Below are positions 18,356 to 26,629 of a stretch of 33,771 bases of DNA, piece by piece. The position numbers and the translations under genes were made by a program. A model generated the notes under the pieces. It did no database searches, was not told the origin of the DNA, and worked only from the letters and a program-made list of their open reading frames with translations. How positions within the stretch are numbered: position 1 is the first letter of the stretch; each line of letters begins with the position of its first letter. Source of the stretch: Mycobacterium sp. (lineage in GTDB: Bacteria > Actinomycetota > Actinomycetes > Mycobacteriales > Mycobacteriaceae); assembly GCA_025963385.1 (NCBI GenBank), contig JAOPUT010000372.1:1-33771 (forward strand), written 5' to 3'.

Positions 18356-18982
18356 ATGCTTTCCGACGTCCTGATCGTCGCTGCCCCGAATCGGGCCCCG
18401 CGCATCGAGTGTGCGGGCGGAGTGGCAGGCCGCCGTACCGCCGCCGACACCGTGCACCTCGTGTCGGCCGCGGCAACGCCGTTGGGCGGGGACACCATCA
18501 GGGTGCGCGTCGTCGTCGAACCGGGTGCCGTGCTCCGATTGCGCAGTGCCGCCGCGACGATGGCGATGCCGGGCACCGTCACGATGGAGTCGCGGTCGAG
18601 CTGGGAGCTCGAAGTCGAGGGGCTGCTCGACCTCGACCCGCAGCCGACGATCGTCGCGGGTGCCGCACGGCACGTGACGTCGACCCGGTTGAGCGTGAGC
18701 GGTGCAGGCAGCGTGCGGCTGCGCGAGCGCATTCAGATCGGCAGATCCCACGAACGCCAAGGCTTCTGGACCGGCGCCCTGCACGCCGACGTCGACGGAG
18801 CTCCGCTGCTGCGCCATCGGATCGAACTGGGCGCAGGCTCGGTCACCGACGACGAACTCGGCACCCCGCGGGCGTGCGTCAGCGAATTGCGTTATCCAGA
18901 AACCGCATTCGACGCCGCGGGGACCAAGCTCGAGTTGGCCGCAGGTGGCTGCCTGGCGACCTGGCAGGGCGACCGGCTGTAA
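18356..18982 (+). CDS. ureD: urease accessory protein UreD
   Basis: A 208-aa protein (same length as the M. tuberculosis homologue) and the last gene of the operon. The UreD/UreH family scaffolds UreF and UreG on apo-urease. Recognisable segments are GDTIRVRVVVEPGAVLRLRS, AATMAMPG and the FWTGALHADVDG block. The start is ATG 18356, 14 bp after ureG. No ureE gene is present in the operon, as is usual in mycobacteria, so nickel delivery relies on UreDFG or outside chaperones. Confidence 0.94.
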   Translation: MLSDVLIVAAPNRAPRIECAGGVAGRRTAADTVHLVSAAATPLGGDTIRVRVVVEPGAVLRLRSAAATMAMPGTVTMESRSSWELEVEGLLDLDPQPTIVAGAARHVTSTRLSVSGAGSVRLRERIQIGRSHERQGFWTGALHADVDGAPLLRHRIELGAGSVTDDELGTPRACVSELRYPETAFDAAGTKLELAAGGCLATWQGDRL

Positions 18983-18991
18983 CCGACAAGC

Positions 18992-19014
18992 CCCGGGTCG
19001 CTTCGCTCCTGCCC
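18992..19014. repeat. 23-bp intergenic repeat, copy 1
   Basis: The segment begins CCCGGGTCGCTTCG and ends CTCCTGCCC. It is identical to 20511-20533 and in the same orientation. It lies between the convergent ends of ureD and ndh, just past the ndh stop. It may be part of a termination signal, although its own hairpin is weak. Confidence 0.7.
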
Positions 19015-19023
19015 GCCGTACGC

Positions 19024-20409
19024 CTAGCTGGCCGCCTTCTCCGTCTCCCGCACCGAGGCCGCAATGTCCTCGAGTTGCTCGATACGCGTCCGCGCGTAGG
19101 CCTGCTGCTCGGTGATGGTCAGCTGACCGCGGTCTCTGCCGAGGAACGTGACCGCCCACGACAGGAGGGTGGCGATCTTGGTCTTGAAGCCCACCAGGTA
19201 GATCAGGTGCAGACCCAGCCAGGCGAGCCAGGCGATGAAGCCACCGAACTCGAACTTGCCGACCTGCGCCACCGCGTTGTACTTCGACACCGTGGCCATC
19301 GAGCCCTTGTCGAAGTACTTGAACGGCTCGCGCGGCTTGGGCACGTTGCCATGCGCGCGCGCCGCGACCTCGTTCTGGATGATCTTCGCGACGTACTTGG
19401 CGCCCTGGATGGCACCCTGCGCCATGCCGGGCACGCCTTCGACGAAGGCCATGTCGCCGACGACGAAGACGTGCGGGTGACCGGGAATCGAGAGATCCGG
19501 GTTGACCTTCACCCGGCCAGCCCTGTCGATCTCGGTTTCGGACTGCGCGGCCAGATCCCGGCCGAGTGGGCTGGCCTGCACGCCTGCCGACCAGACCTTG
19601 CACGCCGACTCGATGCGGCGGATGGTGCCGTCCTGGTCCTTGACGGTGATGCCGTTGCGGTCGACGTCGGTGACCATGGCGTTGAGCTGCACCTCGACGC
19701 CCATCTTCTCGAGGCGCGCCTGCGCCTTCAGCCCGAGCTTCTTACCCATCGGGGGAAGCACGGCTGGCGCCGCGTCCAGGAGGATGACGTGCGCCTCGGT
19801 CGGATCGATCTGGCGGAAGCTGCCCTTGAGCGTCTGGTCGGCCAGCTCTTGGATCTGGCCGGCCATCTCGACACCGGTGGGGCCCGCGCCGACGACGACG
19901 AACGTCAGCAGCTTCGTGCGCCGCACCGGGTCGCTGGACCGCTCGGCTTGTTCGAACGCGCCGAGAATCCGGCCCCGCAGTTCGAGGGCATCGTCGATCG
20001 TCTTCATGCCCGGCGCGAACTCGGCGAAGTGGTCGTTGCCGAAGTAGGACTGCCCGGCACCCGCGGCGATGATCAGGGTGTCGTACGGCGTCACGTAGTC
20101 GTGTCCGAGCAGCTCCGAGGTGACGGTCTGGTTCTCGAGGTCGATGTGGGTGACGTCACCGAGGAGCACCTGCGCGTTCTCCTGCTTGCGCAGAATCAGC
20201 CGGGTGGGCGGGGCGATCTCGCCCTCGGAGATGATGCCGGTGGCCACCTGGTACAGCAGCGGCTGGAACAGGTGATGCGTCGTGCGGGCAATCAGCTTGA
20301 TGTCGACGTCGGTCCTCTTCAGCTTCTGCGCAGCGTTGAGACCGCCGAACCCGGAACCGATGATGACGACCTTATGCCGATCCGTTGCCGTAGCTCCGGG
20401 GTGGCTCAT
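19024..20409 (-). CDS. ndh: type II NADH:quinone oxidoreductase
   Basis: A 461-aa non-proton-pumping NADH dehydrogenase that passes electrons from NADH through FAD to menaquinone at the inner face of the membrane. The FAD-binding motif GSGFGG is at 18-23, the NADH-binding GAGPTG at 174-179 and VFVVGDMAF near residue 320. A hydrophobic C-terminal segment (FGGFIAWLAWLGLHLIYLVG) probably anchors it to the membrane. The start is ATG 20409 with GAGGAG upstream. It is convergent with ureD (41-bp gap). Length and order match Rv1854c. Confidence 0.96.
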   Translation of the reverse strand: MSHPGATATDRHKVVIIGSGFGGLNAAQKLKRTDVDIKLIARTTHHLFQPLLYQVATGIISEGEIAPPTRLILRKQENAQVLLGDVTHIDLENQTVTSELLGHDYVTPYDTLIIAAGAGQSYFGNDHFAEFAPGMKTIDDALELRGRILGAFEQAERSSDPVRRTKLLTFVVVGAGPTGVEMAGQIQELADQTLKGSFRQIDPTEAHVILLDAAPAVLPPMGKKLGLKAQARLEKMGVEVQLNAMVTDVDRNGITVKDQDGTIRRIESACKVWSAGVQASPLGRDLAAQSETEIDRAGRVKVNPDLSIPGHPHVFVVGDMAFVEGVPGMAQGAIQGAKYVAKIIQNEVAARAHGNVPKPREPFKYFDKGSMATVSKYNAVAQVGKFEFGGFIAWLAWLGLHLIYLVGFKTKIATLLSWAVTFLGRDRGQLTITEQQAYARTRIEQLEDIAASVRETEKAAS

Positions 20410-20429
20410 TGCTGCTCCTCGCGTGCGAA

Positions 20430-20455
20430 AACCTACTCAGTACACCTCATAGGTT
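20430..20455. promoter_or_regulatory. inverted repeat in the ndh promoter region
   Basis: AACCTA (20430-20435) and TAGGTT (20450-20455) form matching arms separated by 14 bp, 20-46 bp upstream of the ndh start. The spacing would suit a dimeric regulator. No known regulator motif is recognised. Confidence 0.3.
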
Positions 20456-20510
20456 AGTCGGCGAGCTTCCACACAGCGCGGTGAGATCACCCACGCCGGC
20501 AGAAGTTCAT

Positions 20511-20533
20511 CCCGGGTCGCTTCGCTCCTGCCC
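20511..20533. repeat. 23-bp intergenic repeat, copy 2
   Basis: Identical to 18992-19014 over 23 bp in the same orientation. It lies 8 bp beyond the stop of the LLM oxidoreductase gene, again directly 3' of a minus-strand gene. Confidence 0.7.
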
Positions 20534-20541
20534 TCCGAGGT

Positions 20542-21471
20542 TCATCCGGCGAGGTACGGCTTCAGCTTCTCCGCCACCGCCGTGGCACCTCCCGGTTGAT
20601 AGCCGTTCAAGCTCGTCACCGGGCTGATGATGACGCCGTCGACGCCCGCGTCGAAGACCTTGGTCTTGATCTGCTCTGCCACGGATTCGGCGCTACCGAA
20701 GACCGCCTGCTGGCGGAAGTCCTCGGGAATGGCGTCGGCCGTGACGTTCTCGTCGATGATCGCGATGGCGAGCATGCTGGTCTCCAAAGTGGCTGGGTCG
20801 CGGCCGATCTCCTCGCAGCGGTCCTTGATCACCTGGATCTTGCGGGGCAGCTCGTCGAACCCGGCGATGATGTTGAGATGGTCGAAGTGCTTGACCGCCA
20901 ACGGGATCGTCTTCTTCTCGCCACTGCCGCCGATCATCAGCGGGATGTGTTTGCGGAAGCGGGGTTCGGCCATGGCTTCTTGCGCGCGGTAGTACTTGCC
21001 CGAGAAGGTCGGCCGCTCGCCCTCGAGCATCGGAAGGATGATCTGCAGCGCCTCGTCCAGCCGGTTGAAGCGGTCGGTGAAGGTGCCGAAGTCGTAGCCG
21101 AGCGAGTCGTGCTCCAGCTCGAACCAGCCCGTGCCGATGCCGAGGATGGCGCGGCCCTGGCTGATCACGTCGAGGGTGGTGATCGCCTTGGCGAGCAGGG
21201 TGGGGTTGCGGTACGTGTTGCCGGTGACGAGCGTGCCGAGCTGGACCTTCTCGGTCGCGACGGCCAGAGCGCCGAGCGTGGTGTAGGCCTCCAGCATTGG
21301 CTGGTCCGGGGTGCCGAGACCCGGCAGTTGGTAGAAGTGGTCCATCACGAAGACGGAGTCGAAGCCTGCGGCCTCGGCTTCCTGAGCCTGGGCGATGACA
21401 GTGGGGAAGAGTTCCTCGACCCCGGTGCCGTAGGAGAAGTTGGGGATCTGAAGTCCGAGTCGAATGGTCAC
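20542..21471 (-). CDS. LLM-class (probably F420-dependent) oxidoreductase, Rv1855c-like
   Basis: A 309-aa TIM-barrel protein of the luciferase-like monooxygenase family, mycobacterial F420-dependent subgroup. Conserved segments are LGLQIPNFSYG at the N-terminus, AEAAGFDSVFVMDHFYQ, GTLVTGNTYRNPTLLAK, GRAILGIGTGWFELEH and IPLMIGGSGEKKT. The substrate is unknown. The start is GTG 21471 (TIRLGLQIPN), which matches the family N-terminus, with AGGG 8 bases upstream; the extended frame to 21678 overlaps the next gene and is rejected. F420 use is inferred from the subgroup; FMN cannot be excluded. Confidence 0.9.
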   Translation of the reverse strand: MTIRLGLQIPNFSYGTGVEELFPTVIAQAQEAEAAGFDSVFVMDHFYQLPGLGTPDQPMLEAYTTLGALAVATEKVQLGTLVTGNTYRNPTLLAKAITTLDVISQGRAILGIGTGWFELEHDSLGYDFGTFTDRFNRLDEALQIILPMLEGERPTFSGKYYRAQEAMAEPRFRKHIPLMIGGSGEKKTIPLAVKHFDHLNIIAGFDELPRKIQVIKDRCEEIGRDPATLETSMLAIAIIDENVTADAIPEDFRQQAVFGSAESVAEQIKTKVFDAGVDGVIISPVTSLNGYQPGGATAVAEKLKPYLAG

Positions 21472-21547
21472 GAAGCCGACCCTAGGCGCGACTAAACGGA
21501 ACCGGTACCCCGTTTCGCTGTCCGCGAAGCCGGAATATTTGAGGCCG

Positions 21548-22219
21548 TCAGGCGAAGCTGGCGAGCGCGCCGTGACTGACGTGCAACGTCTGCCCGGTGA
21601 TGTGCCTGGCGGCAGGCGTGGTGAGGAACAGGGCCAGGCGGGTGATTTCGGCGGCGACCGACGGAGAGGTCCTGGCAATGCCGTCGTATCCCGGCTCCGC
21701 GCCCCGGCCGGAGGCGACTGCGTTGAGCGTGATGCCGCGGATTCCGAAGTGACTCGCTTGTCCCGCGGTCCAATTCGACAGCGCGGCCTTGATCGCTGCC
21801 TCGGCGCTGCCCTCGGTGGAGTTGTCGCCGACGACGTTCACGATCGACCCGCCGGAGCGGAGGTGGTCGCCGAGAATCTGCACGGTGAGAACGGCCGACA
21901 GCACGGTGGCGTCCAGTGCGGCGCGCCACGCCGCGGCGCGCTCCGCCAGTGTGTAGGTGCGGGGGTCGCCGCCGTCCCCCCGGTGCGCGGGCACGTTGAC
22001 GATGGTGTCGAGATGATGCGGGAACTGTGCGCGGGCCTCTTCGAGGCTGGCCGGGTCGGTGTTGTCGAAGACGATCGAGTCGACGTCGAGCTCCTTGGCC
22101 GCGACCTCGAGATCGTCGCGGCGCGAGCCCGCGATGACGACCTTGTGTCCCGCGTCGCGGAACCCTTCGGCGATGACGCGCCCGAGTTCGGTGTCACCAC
22201 CGGTGAGCAGCACATCCAT
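21548..22219 (-). CDS. atypical short-chain dehydrogenase/reductase, Rv1856c-like
   Basis: A 223-aa Rossmann-fold protein of the SDR superfamily. The nucleotide-binding motif is degenerate (LTGGDTELGR instead of TGxxxGxG), and the catalytic YxxxK reads ExxxK (EGSAEAAIKAAL), so the proton-donating Tyr is missing. The C-terminal LFLTTPAARHITGQTLHVSHG is typical of SDRs. It may be a binding or regulatory protein rather than an oxidoreductase. The start is ATG 22219 after GAGGAGG; the adjacent GTG 22222 is equally placed. It is divergent from modA. Confidence 0.85.
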   Translation of the reverse strand: MDVLLTGGDTELGRVIAEGFRDAGHKVVIAGSRRDDLEVAAKELDVDSIVFDNTDPASLEEARAQFPHHLDTIVNVPAHRGDGGDPRTYTLAERAAAWRAALDATVLSAVLTVQILGDHLRSGGSIVNVVGDNSTEGSAEAAIKAALSNWTAGQASHFGIRGITLNAVASGRGAEPGYDGIARTSPSVAAEITRLALFLTTPAARHITGQTLHVSHGALASFA

Positions 22220-22271
22220 CACTACGACCTCCTCGTGTTCGACGCTGAACCCAGCGAGCCGCAGACCATGT

Positions 22272-22283
22272 TACTGGACAGTA
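22272..22283. promoter_or_regulatory. palindromic operator candidate between the SDR gene and modA
   Basis: TACTGGACAGTA is a 12-bp inverted repeat (TACTG/CAGTA around a GA centre). The ACTG/CAGT arms are typical of TetR-family sites. It lies about 53 bp upstream of the SDR start and 70 bp upstream of modA. Confidence 0.4.
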
Positions 22284-22339
22284 GCTAGCCGACGAAACGC
22301 GCCACGCGGAGAACCGCGGACAGCCGACTAAGGGTCACC

Positions 22340-22345
22340 TAGGGT
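22340..22345 (+). promoter_or_regulatory. -10 element of modA, probably leaderless
   Basis: TAGGGT fits the mycobacterial -10 pattern TANNNT and ends 7 bp before the modA GTG. Transcription would therefore start at or next to the start codon. No Shine-Dalgarno sequence could fit in so short a leader. Confidence 0.4.
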
Positions 22346-22352
22346 TTGGATC

Positions 22353-23138
22353 GTGACACGTTCCCGCATCGTCTTGGTTCTCGCGGCCCTCCTGCTCGTC
22401 GGGGTGACCGCCTGCGATTCGGGCTCGCAGAGCGCCGCCACCAGCAGCGGTTCAGCTCCGGCGGGCGGCTCGCTCACCGTCTTCGCGGCCGCCTCTCTGA
22501 AGAAGACGTTCACCGACATCGGTCAGCAGTTCCAGACCGACAACCCGGGATGGAAGGTCGACTTCACCTTCGCCGGTTCATCGGACCTCGTCACCCAGCT
22601 GACCCAGGGCGCCAAGGCCGACGCCTTCGCCTCGGCGGACACGAACAACATGGACAAGGCGAGTAAGGCCGGACTGCTTGCGGGTGCCGCCGTCGACTTC
22701 GCGTCCAACACGCTGGTGATCGTGACCGCGCCAGGGAACCCGAAGAAGGTGGCGTCGTTCGCCGACCTGGCCAAGCCGGACCTGTCCGTCGTCGTCTGCG
22801 CGGCGCAGGTGCCGTGCGGTTCCGCGACCAAGAAGGTCGAGGACGCCACCAAGGTGACGCTAAACCCGGTCAGCGAGGAGTCGTCGGTGACCGACGTGCT
22901 GACCAAGGTCACCAGCGGCCAGGCCGACGCAGGCGTCGTCTACGTGACCGATGCGCACGGGGTGGGGGACAAGGTCACCGAGGTCGACTTCCCGGAGTCC
23001 TCGGCTGCCGTCAACACCTACCCGATGGGCGTACTCAAGACGGCGGCCGACCCCGACGCGGCGAAGAAGTTCGTCGACCTGGTGACCGGCGAAGCGGGTC
23101 AGAAGATCCTGTCGCAGGCAGGCTTCGCCAAGCCTTGA
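22353..23138 (+). CDS. modA: molybdate ABC transporter, substrate-binding lipoprotein
   Basis: A 261-aa protein with a lipoprotein signal: positively charged MTRSR, a hydrophobic stretch, and the lipobox VTAC with the modified Cys at 21. The mature domain has the ModA fold signature [16 protein letters not shown] followed by [24 protein letters not shown]. It captures molybdate (or tungstate) outside the membrane for ModB/ModC. Length equals Rv1857. The start is GTG 22353. Its 3' end overlaps the modB start. Confidence 0.96.
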   Translation: MTRSRIVLVLAALLLVGVTACDSGSQSAATSSGSAPAGGSLTVFAAASLKKTFTDIGQQFQTDNPGWKVDFTFAGSSDLVTQLTQGAKADAFASADTNNMDKASKAGLLAGAAVDFASNTLVIVTAPGNPKKVASFADLAKPDLSVVVCAAQVPCGSATKKVEDATKVTLNPVSEESSVTDVLTKVTSGQADAGVVYVTDAHGVGDKVTEVDFPESSAAVNTYPMGVLKTAADPDAAKKFVDLVTGEAGQKILSQAGFAKP

Positions 23139-23938
23139 CCGGTTCGGGCGGTCTGCCGCGCTGGATCTACCTTCCCGCCGCCGTCGGCGCGGTCTTCGTG
23201 GTCCTTCCGCTCGTCGCGATGGCCGTCAAGGTCGAGTGGTCCCGGTTCTGGTCGTTGATCACCAGTACGTCGTCGGTGACCGCGCTGGAGCTCAGCTTCC
23301 GCACCTCCGCCGCGAGCACGGTGCTGTGCATTCTGCTCGGGGTCCCCATGGCAATGGTGTTGGCGCGCAGCGACTCCCGTGTGGTGCGCTGGGCACGTCC
23401 GTTCATCCTGCTGCCCCTGGTGCTGCCTCCGGTGGTCGGCGGTATCGCACTGCTGTACGCGTTCGGCAGGCTGGGGCTGCTCGGCAGGTACCTCGACGCC
23501 GCAGGCATCCAGATCGCGTTCAGCACGACGGCGGTGGTCCTGGCGCAGACCTTCGTGTCGCTGCCCTTCCTGGTGATCGCACTGGAGGGCGCGGCCCGCA
23601 CCGCGGGGGCCGACTACGAGGTGGTGGCCGCGACTCTCGGGGCGCGGCCGAACGTCGTGTGGTGGCGGGTGACGCTGCCGCTGCTGGCGCCTGGACTGGC
23701 CTCCGGTGCGGTGCTCGCCTTCGCGCGGTCGCTTGGGGAGTTCGGCGCGACGCTGACGTTCGCCGGCTCGAGGGAGGGCGTGACGCGGACGCTGCCACTG
23801 GAGATCTACCTTCAGCGGGAGGTCGACGCGGACGCCGCCGTCGCGTTGTCGGTCCTGCTGGTCGTGGTGGCCGTCGTCGTGGTCGTAGGCCTCGGCAGTC
23901 GCAGGATCAAGGCGGGTGGCGCGAGTGACTGGCAGTAG
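23135..23938 (+). CDS. modB: molybdate ABC transporter permease
   Basis: A 267-aa inner-membrane permease with about six hydrophobic helices. The cytoplasmic loop [20 protein letters not shown] carries the EAA-type motif that docks on the ATPase. TTG 23135 overlaps the modA stop (TTGA) and gives the family N-terminus (LPRWIYLPA). The longer reading frame beginning at 22814 lies inside modA and is not coding. It matches Rv1858 in order and length. Confidence 0.92.
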   Translation: MTGSGGLPRWIYLPAAVGAVFVVLPLVAMAVKVEWSRFWSLITSTSSVTALELSFRTSAASTVLCILLGVPMAMVLARSDSRVVRWARPFILLPLVLPPVVGGIALLYAFGRLGLLGRYLDAAGIQIAFSTTAVVLAQTFVSLPFLVIALEGAARTAGADYEVVAATLGARPNVVWWRVTLPLLAPGLASGAVLAFARSLGEFGATLTFAGSREGVTRTLPLEIYLQREVDADAAVALSVLLVVVAVVVVVGLGSRRIKAGGASDWQ

Positions 23939-23941
23939 ACC

Positions 23942-25024
23942 GTGAGTGGGGTCGAGATGCGGGCCGTCGTCGAAAGTCGGGGCCTGGACGTCGAATTGAC
24001 CGTCGCACCGGGGGAGGTGCTGGCGGTGCTCGGACCCAACGGTGCGGGCAAGTCCACGCTGCTCGGTGTCATCGCCGGGCTGGTGCGCCCCGACGCCGGG
24101 TGGGTGCGCGTCGGTGCACGGACGCTGACCGACGTCTCCACCGGCACGCAGGTCGGTACATTCGACCGTCGAGTCGGCTTGCTGATGCAGGATGCCCTGC
24201 TCTTTCCTCACCTGTCCGTCGCGGCCAACGTCGCGTTCGGCGCGCGCAATGGAAAGCGATTGGCGCGCAGGGCATCTCGCGCGGCCGCCGAGCGATGGCT
24301 TGCCGAGGTGGAGGTCGCCGACCTGGCCGACCGCAAACCGCGCCAACTGTCCGGCGGACAGGCCCAGCGCGTCGCGCTGGCCCGTGCGCTGGCCGCCGAC
24401 CCCGACGTCCTGCTGCTCGACGAACCGTTGGCCGGTCTCGACGTAAGTGTCGCCGCCGCGATGCGCAAGGTGCTGCGGAACGTCCTGGTGCGCGACGGCC
24501 GCTCGTCGGTACTCGTCACACACGACCTGCTCGACGTGGTGACCCTGGCGGACCAGGTGATCGTCCTCGAGTCGGGCCGGGTGGTGGAATCCGGTACGAC
24601 GGCGACGGTGCTGGCTGCGCCGCGCAGCAGCTTCGGGGCACGATTCGCGGGCATCAACCTGGTGAGCGGACGGGCCGGAGCCGGCGCCACGCTGGTGACC
24701 GGCTGGCAACAGATCTGGCACGGCGGCTTCGACGACGGCGTCACCGAGGGCGATCCCGTCGTCGGCACCTTCCATCCCTCGGCGGTGGCCGTGTACCGCG
24801 ACAAGCCGCAGGGGAGTCCGCGCAACACCGTGGAGGTCGTGATCGCGGAGCTCGACAGCCGCGGCCCGGCCATCAGGGTCCGGGCCGACGAACAACCCGA
24901 CGGCTCGCCCGGGCTGTCGGCCGACATCACCGCGGAGTCCGCCGCGGATCTTCGGCTCGGCCCTGGCGAGCGCGTCTACTTCACGGTCAAGAGTCAGGAA
25001 GTCTCGATTCATCCGGCGCGGTAA
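23942..25024 (+). CDS. modC: molybdate ABC transporter ATP-binding protein
   Basis: A 360-aa ABC ATPase energising molybdate uptake. Walker A GPNGAGKST is at 31-39, the Q-loop glutamine at 83, the signature LSGGQAQRVALARAL at 136-150, Walker B VLLLDEP at 156-162 and the H-loop LVTHD with His194. The C-terminal third (about 285-358) is a TOBE-like oxyanion-sensing domain, as in ModC. The start is GTG 23942, 3 bp after modB. A hairpin terminator follows at 25061. Confidence 0.95.
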   Translation: MSGVEMRAVVESRGLDVELTVAPGEVLAVLGPNGAGKSTLLGVIAGLVRPDAGWVRVGARTLTDVSTGTQVGTFDRRVGLLMQDALLFPHLSVAANVAFGARNGKRLARRASRAAAERWLAEVEVADLADRKPRQLSGGQAQRVALARALAADPDVLLLDEPLAGLDVSVAAAMRKVLRNVLVRDGRSSVLVTHDLLDVVTLADQVIVLESGRVVESGTTATVLAAPRSSFGARFAGINLVSGRAGAGATLVTGWQQIWHGGFDDGVTEGDPVVGTFHPSAVAVYRDKPQGSPRNTVEVVIAELDSRGPAIRVRADEQPDGSPGLSADITAESAADLRLGPGERVYFTVKSQEVSIHPAR

Positions 25025-25060
25025 CGGTCGCCGCGGTCATCACGATCAACCAGAGACAGC

Positions 25061-25081
25061 CACCCGCGCACCGCGCGGGTG
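25061..25081 (+). terminator. hairpin terminator after modC
   Basis: CACCCGCGC (25061-25069) and GCGCGGGTG (25073-25081) form a perfect 9-bp stem with an ACC loop, 36 bp past the modC stop. No T tract follows, as is common for mycobacterial hairpin terminators. Confidence 0.65.
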
Positions 25082-25190
25082 CCTCGCTGTGCCTGCACGG
25101 CTCCAGCAATCGGCGCAATATGCTCCCGCCACGCTCTTTGCGGTGACAGCAATCTCCAAGTTCGACACTCTAAGAGCAACTCACACTTGC

Positions 25191-25214
25191 GTCACGGCCG
25201 TAACACGGTAGTTT
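25191..25214 (+). promoter_or_regulatory. apa promoter with MtrA-like motif and leaderless -10
   Basis: GTCACGGCCGTAACAC (25191-25206) resembles the GTCAC/GTAAC direct-repeat sites reported for the response regulator MtrA. TAGTTT (25209-25214) fits a -10 box and ends 7 bp before the apa ATG, which has no Shine-Dalgarno sequence, so the transcript is probably leaderless. Confidence 0.35.
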
Positions 25215-25221
25215 CTTCCCC

Positions 25222-26181
25222 ATGCAGCACCCTCCACGACGCGGGAACATCCCGAAGGCGTTGGCCACGGCCGTCGTCACGGGCGTCACCGCTTTGACGT
25301 TCGCCCTTCCCGGTCCCGTCGCCTTCGCCGATCCCGTTCCGCCCCCGCCCGCGCCTGCACCGGCGCCGGCCCCGGTCGATCCGAATGCGCCGCCACCGCC
25401 GCCTGCCGATCCGAACGCGCCGCCACCGCCGCCTGCCGACCCGAACGCGCCGCCGCCACCGGTCGCCGATCCCAACGCGCCGCCGCCCGACCCAGCCGCT
25501 CCGCCTGCGCCGCCGCCGGAGCCCGGTCGCGTCGACAACGCCGCGGGCGGCTTGAGTTTCGTCGTGCCCGCCGGGTGGAAGGTCTCCGACAACACCCAGC
25601 TCTCGTATGGCCAAGCGCTGTTGACCAAGATTCCCGAGAGCGGGGCTGAGGCGCCGTCCGACACCAGCGTGCTGCTGGGCCGACTCGACCTGAAGCTGTT
25701 CGCGGGCGCCGAGACGGACAACGCGAAGGCCGCCACCCGACTGGCGTCGGACATGGGTGAGTTCTTCATGCCGTTCGCTGGCACTCGGCAGAATCAGCAG
25801 GCGGGCCCGCTCAACGCGGCAGGAATGCCGGGCGCCTTCTCCTCCTACGAGGTGAAGTTCACCGACACCACCAAGCCCAACGGGCAGATCTGGGCGGGCG
25901 TCGTCGGTCAGGCTCCCGAACCCGGCTCGCCCCGGAGTCAGCGGGCCCCGGAGCGCTGGTTCGTAGTGTGGCTCGGTTCGGCGAACCATCCCGTCGATGC
26001 CGCCGCTGCGACCACGTTGGCGCAGTCGATCCGGCCATTCACACCGCCTCCGCCGCCCCCGCCGCCGGCGCCGGACCCGAACGCGCCGCCGCCGGATCCC
26101 AACGCACCGCCGGCACGGCCCGGCGTCGGCGTACCGGTTCCCGTCACGGATGCCCCTCCGGGGATGATGCCGGCGGGCTGA
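25222..26181 (+). CDS. apa: Ala/Pro-rich secreted antigen Apa (fibronectin attachment protein)
   Basis: A 319-aa exported protein (Rv1860 homologue, 325 aa). The signal peptide ends at AFA (residue 36). A Pro/Ala-rich region follows with four decamers of the type [10 protein letters not shown] (53-92). The folded core covers about 105-275, and a second Pro-rich tail covers 275-319 ([17 protein letters not shown]). [13 protein letters not shown] contains RWFV, the fibronectin-attachment motif described for mycobacterial FAP. In M. tuberculosis the protein is O-mannosylated in its Pro/Thr-rich parts; here the repeats lack Thr, so glycosylation is less certain. The start is ATG 25222. Confidence 0.95.
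   Translation: MQHPPRRGNIPKALATAVVTGVTALTFALPGPVAFADPVPPPPAPAPAPAPVDPNAPPPPPADPNAPPPPPADPNAPPPPVADPNAPPPDPAAPPAPPPEPGRVDNAAGGLSFVVPAGWKVSDNTQLSYGQALLTKIPESGAEAPSDTSVLLGRLDLKLFAGAETDNAKAATRLASDMGEFFMPFAGTRQNQQAGPLNAAGMPGAFSSYEVKFTDTTKPNGQIWAGVVGQAPEPGSPRSQRAPERWFVVWLGSANHPVDAAAATTLAQSIRPFTPPPPPPPPAPDPNAPPPDPNAPPARPGVGVPVPVTDAPPGMMPAG
25378..25497 (+). repeat. 30-bp tandem repeats in apa
   Basis: Four in-frame 30-bp units encode [10 protein letters not shown] twice, then [10 protein letters not shown] and [10 protein letters not shown]. The first two units differ at only one or two bases, so unit number could vary between strains. A partial echo ([13 protein letters not shown]) occurs near the C-terminus. 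Confidence 0.85.
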
Positions 26182-26266
26182 CCGTCGCCGCGCACCAAAT
26201 CGATTGACGAACGTGCACCCTTCGCCCGCCTGATCGTTACCGTGCGCGGGTACACCGGAACCTGAC

Positions 26267-26282
26267 CCAGCGGCCCCGCTGG
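26267..26282 (+). other. hairpin upstream of the GlsB-like gene
   Basis: CCAGCGG-CC-CCGCTGG is a perfect inverted repeat 86 bp after the apa stop and 29 bp before the next start. It may be the apa terminator or a structured 5' leader. The position fits both. Confidence 0.4.
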
Positions 26283-26311
26283 TTCGGCCGGGCGATAGGC
26301 AGGAGTTCACC

Positions 26312-26620
26312 ATGGACATGAACGTGATTGCGGCAACCGAGTTTCTGGCTGCGCGATCCACCACCCTCACCAGTGTGGGCTGGATCGGCTACATCATCAT
26401 CGGGGCCTTGGCGGGCTGGATCGCGGGCAAGATCGTCAAGGGCGGTGGCTCGGGAATCCTGATGAACATCGTCATCGGCATCATCGGCGCCCTCATCGGC
26501 GGTTTCCTGCTGAGCTTCTTCGTGGACACCGCGGCGGGCGGATGGTGGTTCACGCTCTTCACGGCGATCCTCGGCTCGGTGATCCTGCTGGCGATCGTCG
26601 GCGCCGTCCGGAAGAGGTAG
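26312..26620 (+). CDS. GlsB/YeaQ/YmgE-family small membrane protein (Rv1861-like)
   Basis: A 102-aa hydrophobic protein with three membrane segments (about 22-40, 48-70, 78-98). The glycine-rich pattern GALAGWIAGKIVKGGGSGILMN is split across the first loop (GWIAGKIVKGGGSG at 35-48), typical of transglycosylase-associated/YeaQ proteins. No enzymatic activity is established for the family; members are often stress-induced. The ATG at 26312 is preceded by GCAGGAG at good spacing; ATG 26318 is an alternative. Confidence 0.88.
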   Translation: MDMNVIAATEFLAARSTTLTSVGWIGYIIIGALAGWIAGKIVKGGGSGILMNIVIGIIGALIGGFLLSFFVDTAAGGWWFTLFTAILGSVILLAIVGAVRKR

Positions 26621-26629
26621 CCGCAGCGG

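Noticed and set aside
18086..20457. Long frames on both strands across ureD and ndh (505 and 682 aa)
   Set aside because: They cross the convergent gene ends and the intergenic repeat and show no homology pattern.
23099..25012. 637-aa minus-strand open frame across modB and modC
   Set aside because: Antisense of two well-supported genes; composition is a typical GC-rich artefact.
25378..25497. Tandem repeats as a possible CRISPR array
   Set aside because: The 30-bp units are contiguous with no spacers and encode the Pro-rich decamers of Apa.
26248..26253. GGGTAC as a SigF/SigB-type -10 for the GlsB-like gene
   Set aside because: No matching -35 (GTTT-like) at the right spacing could be found.
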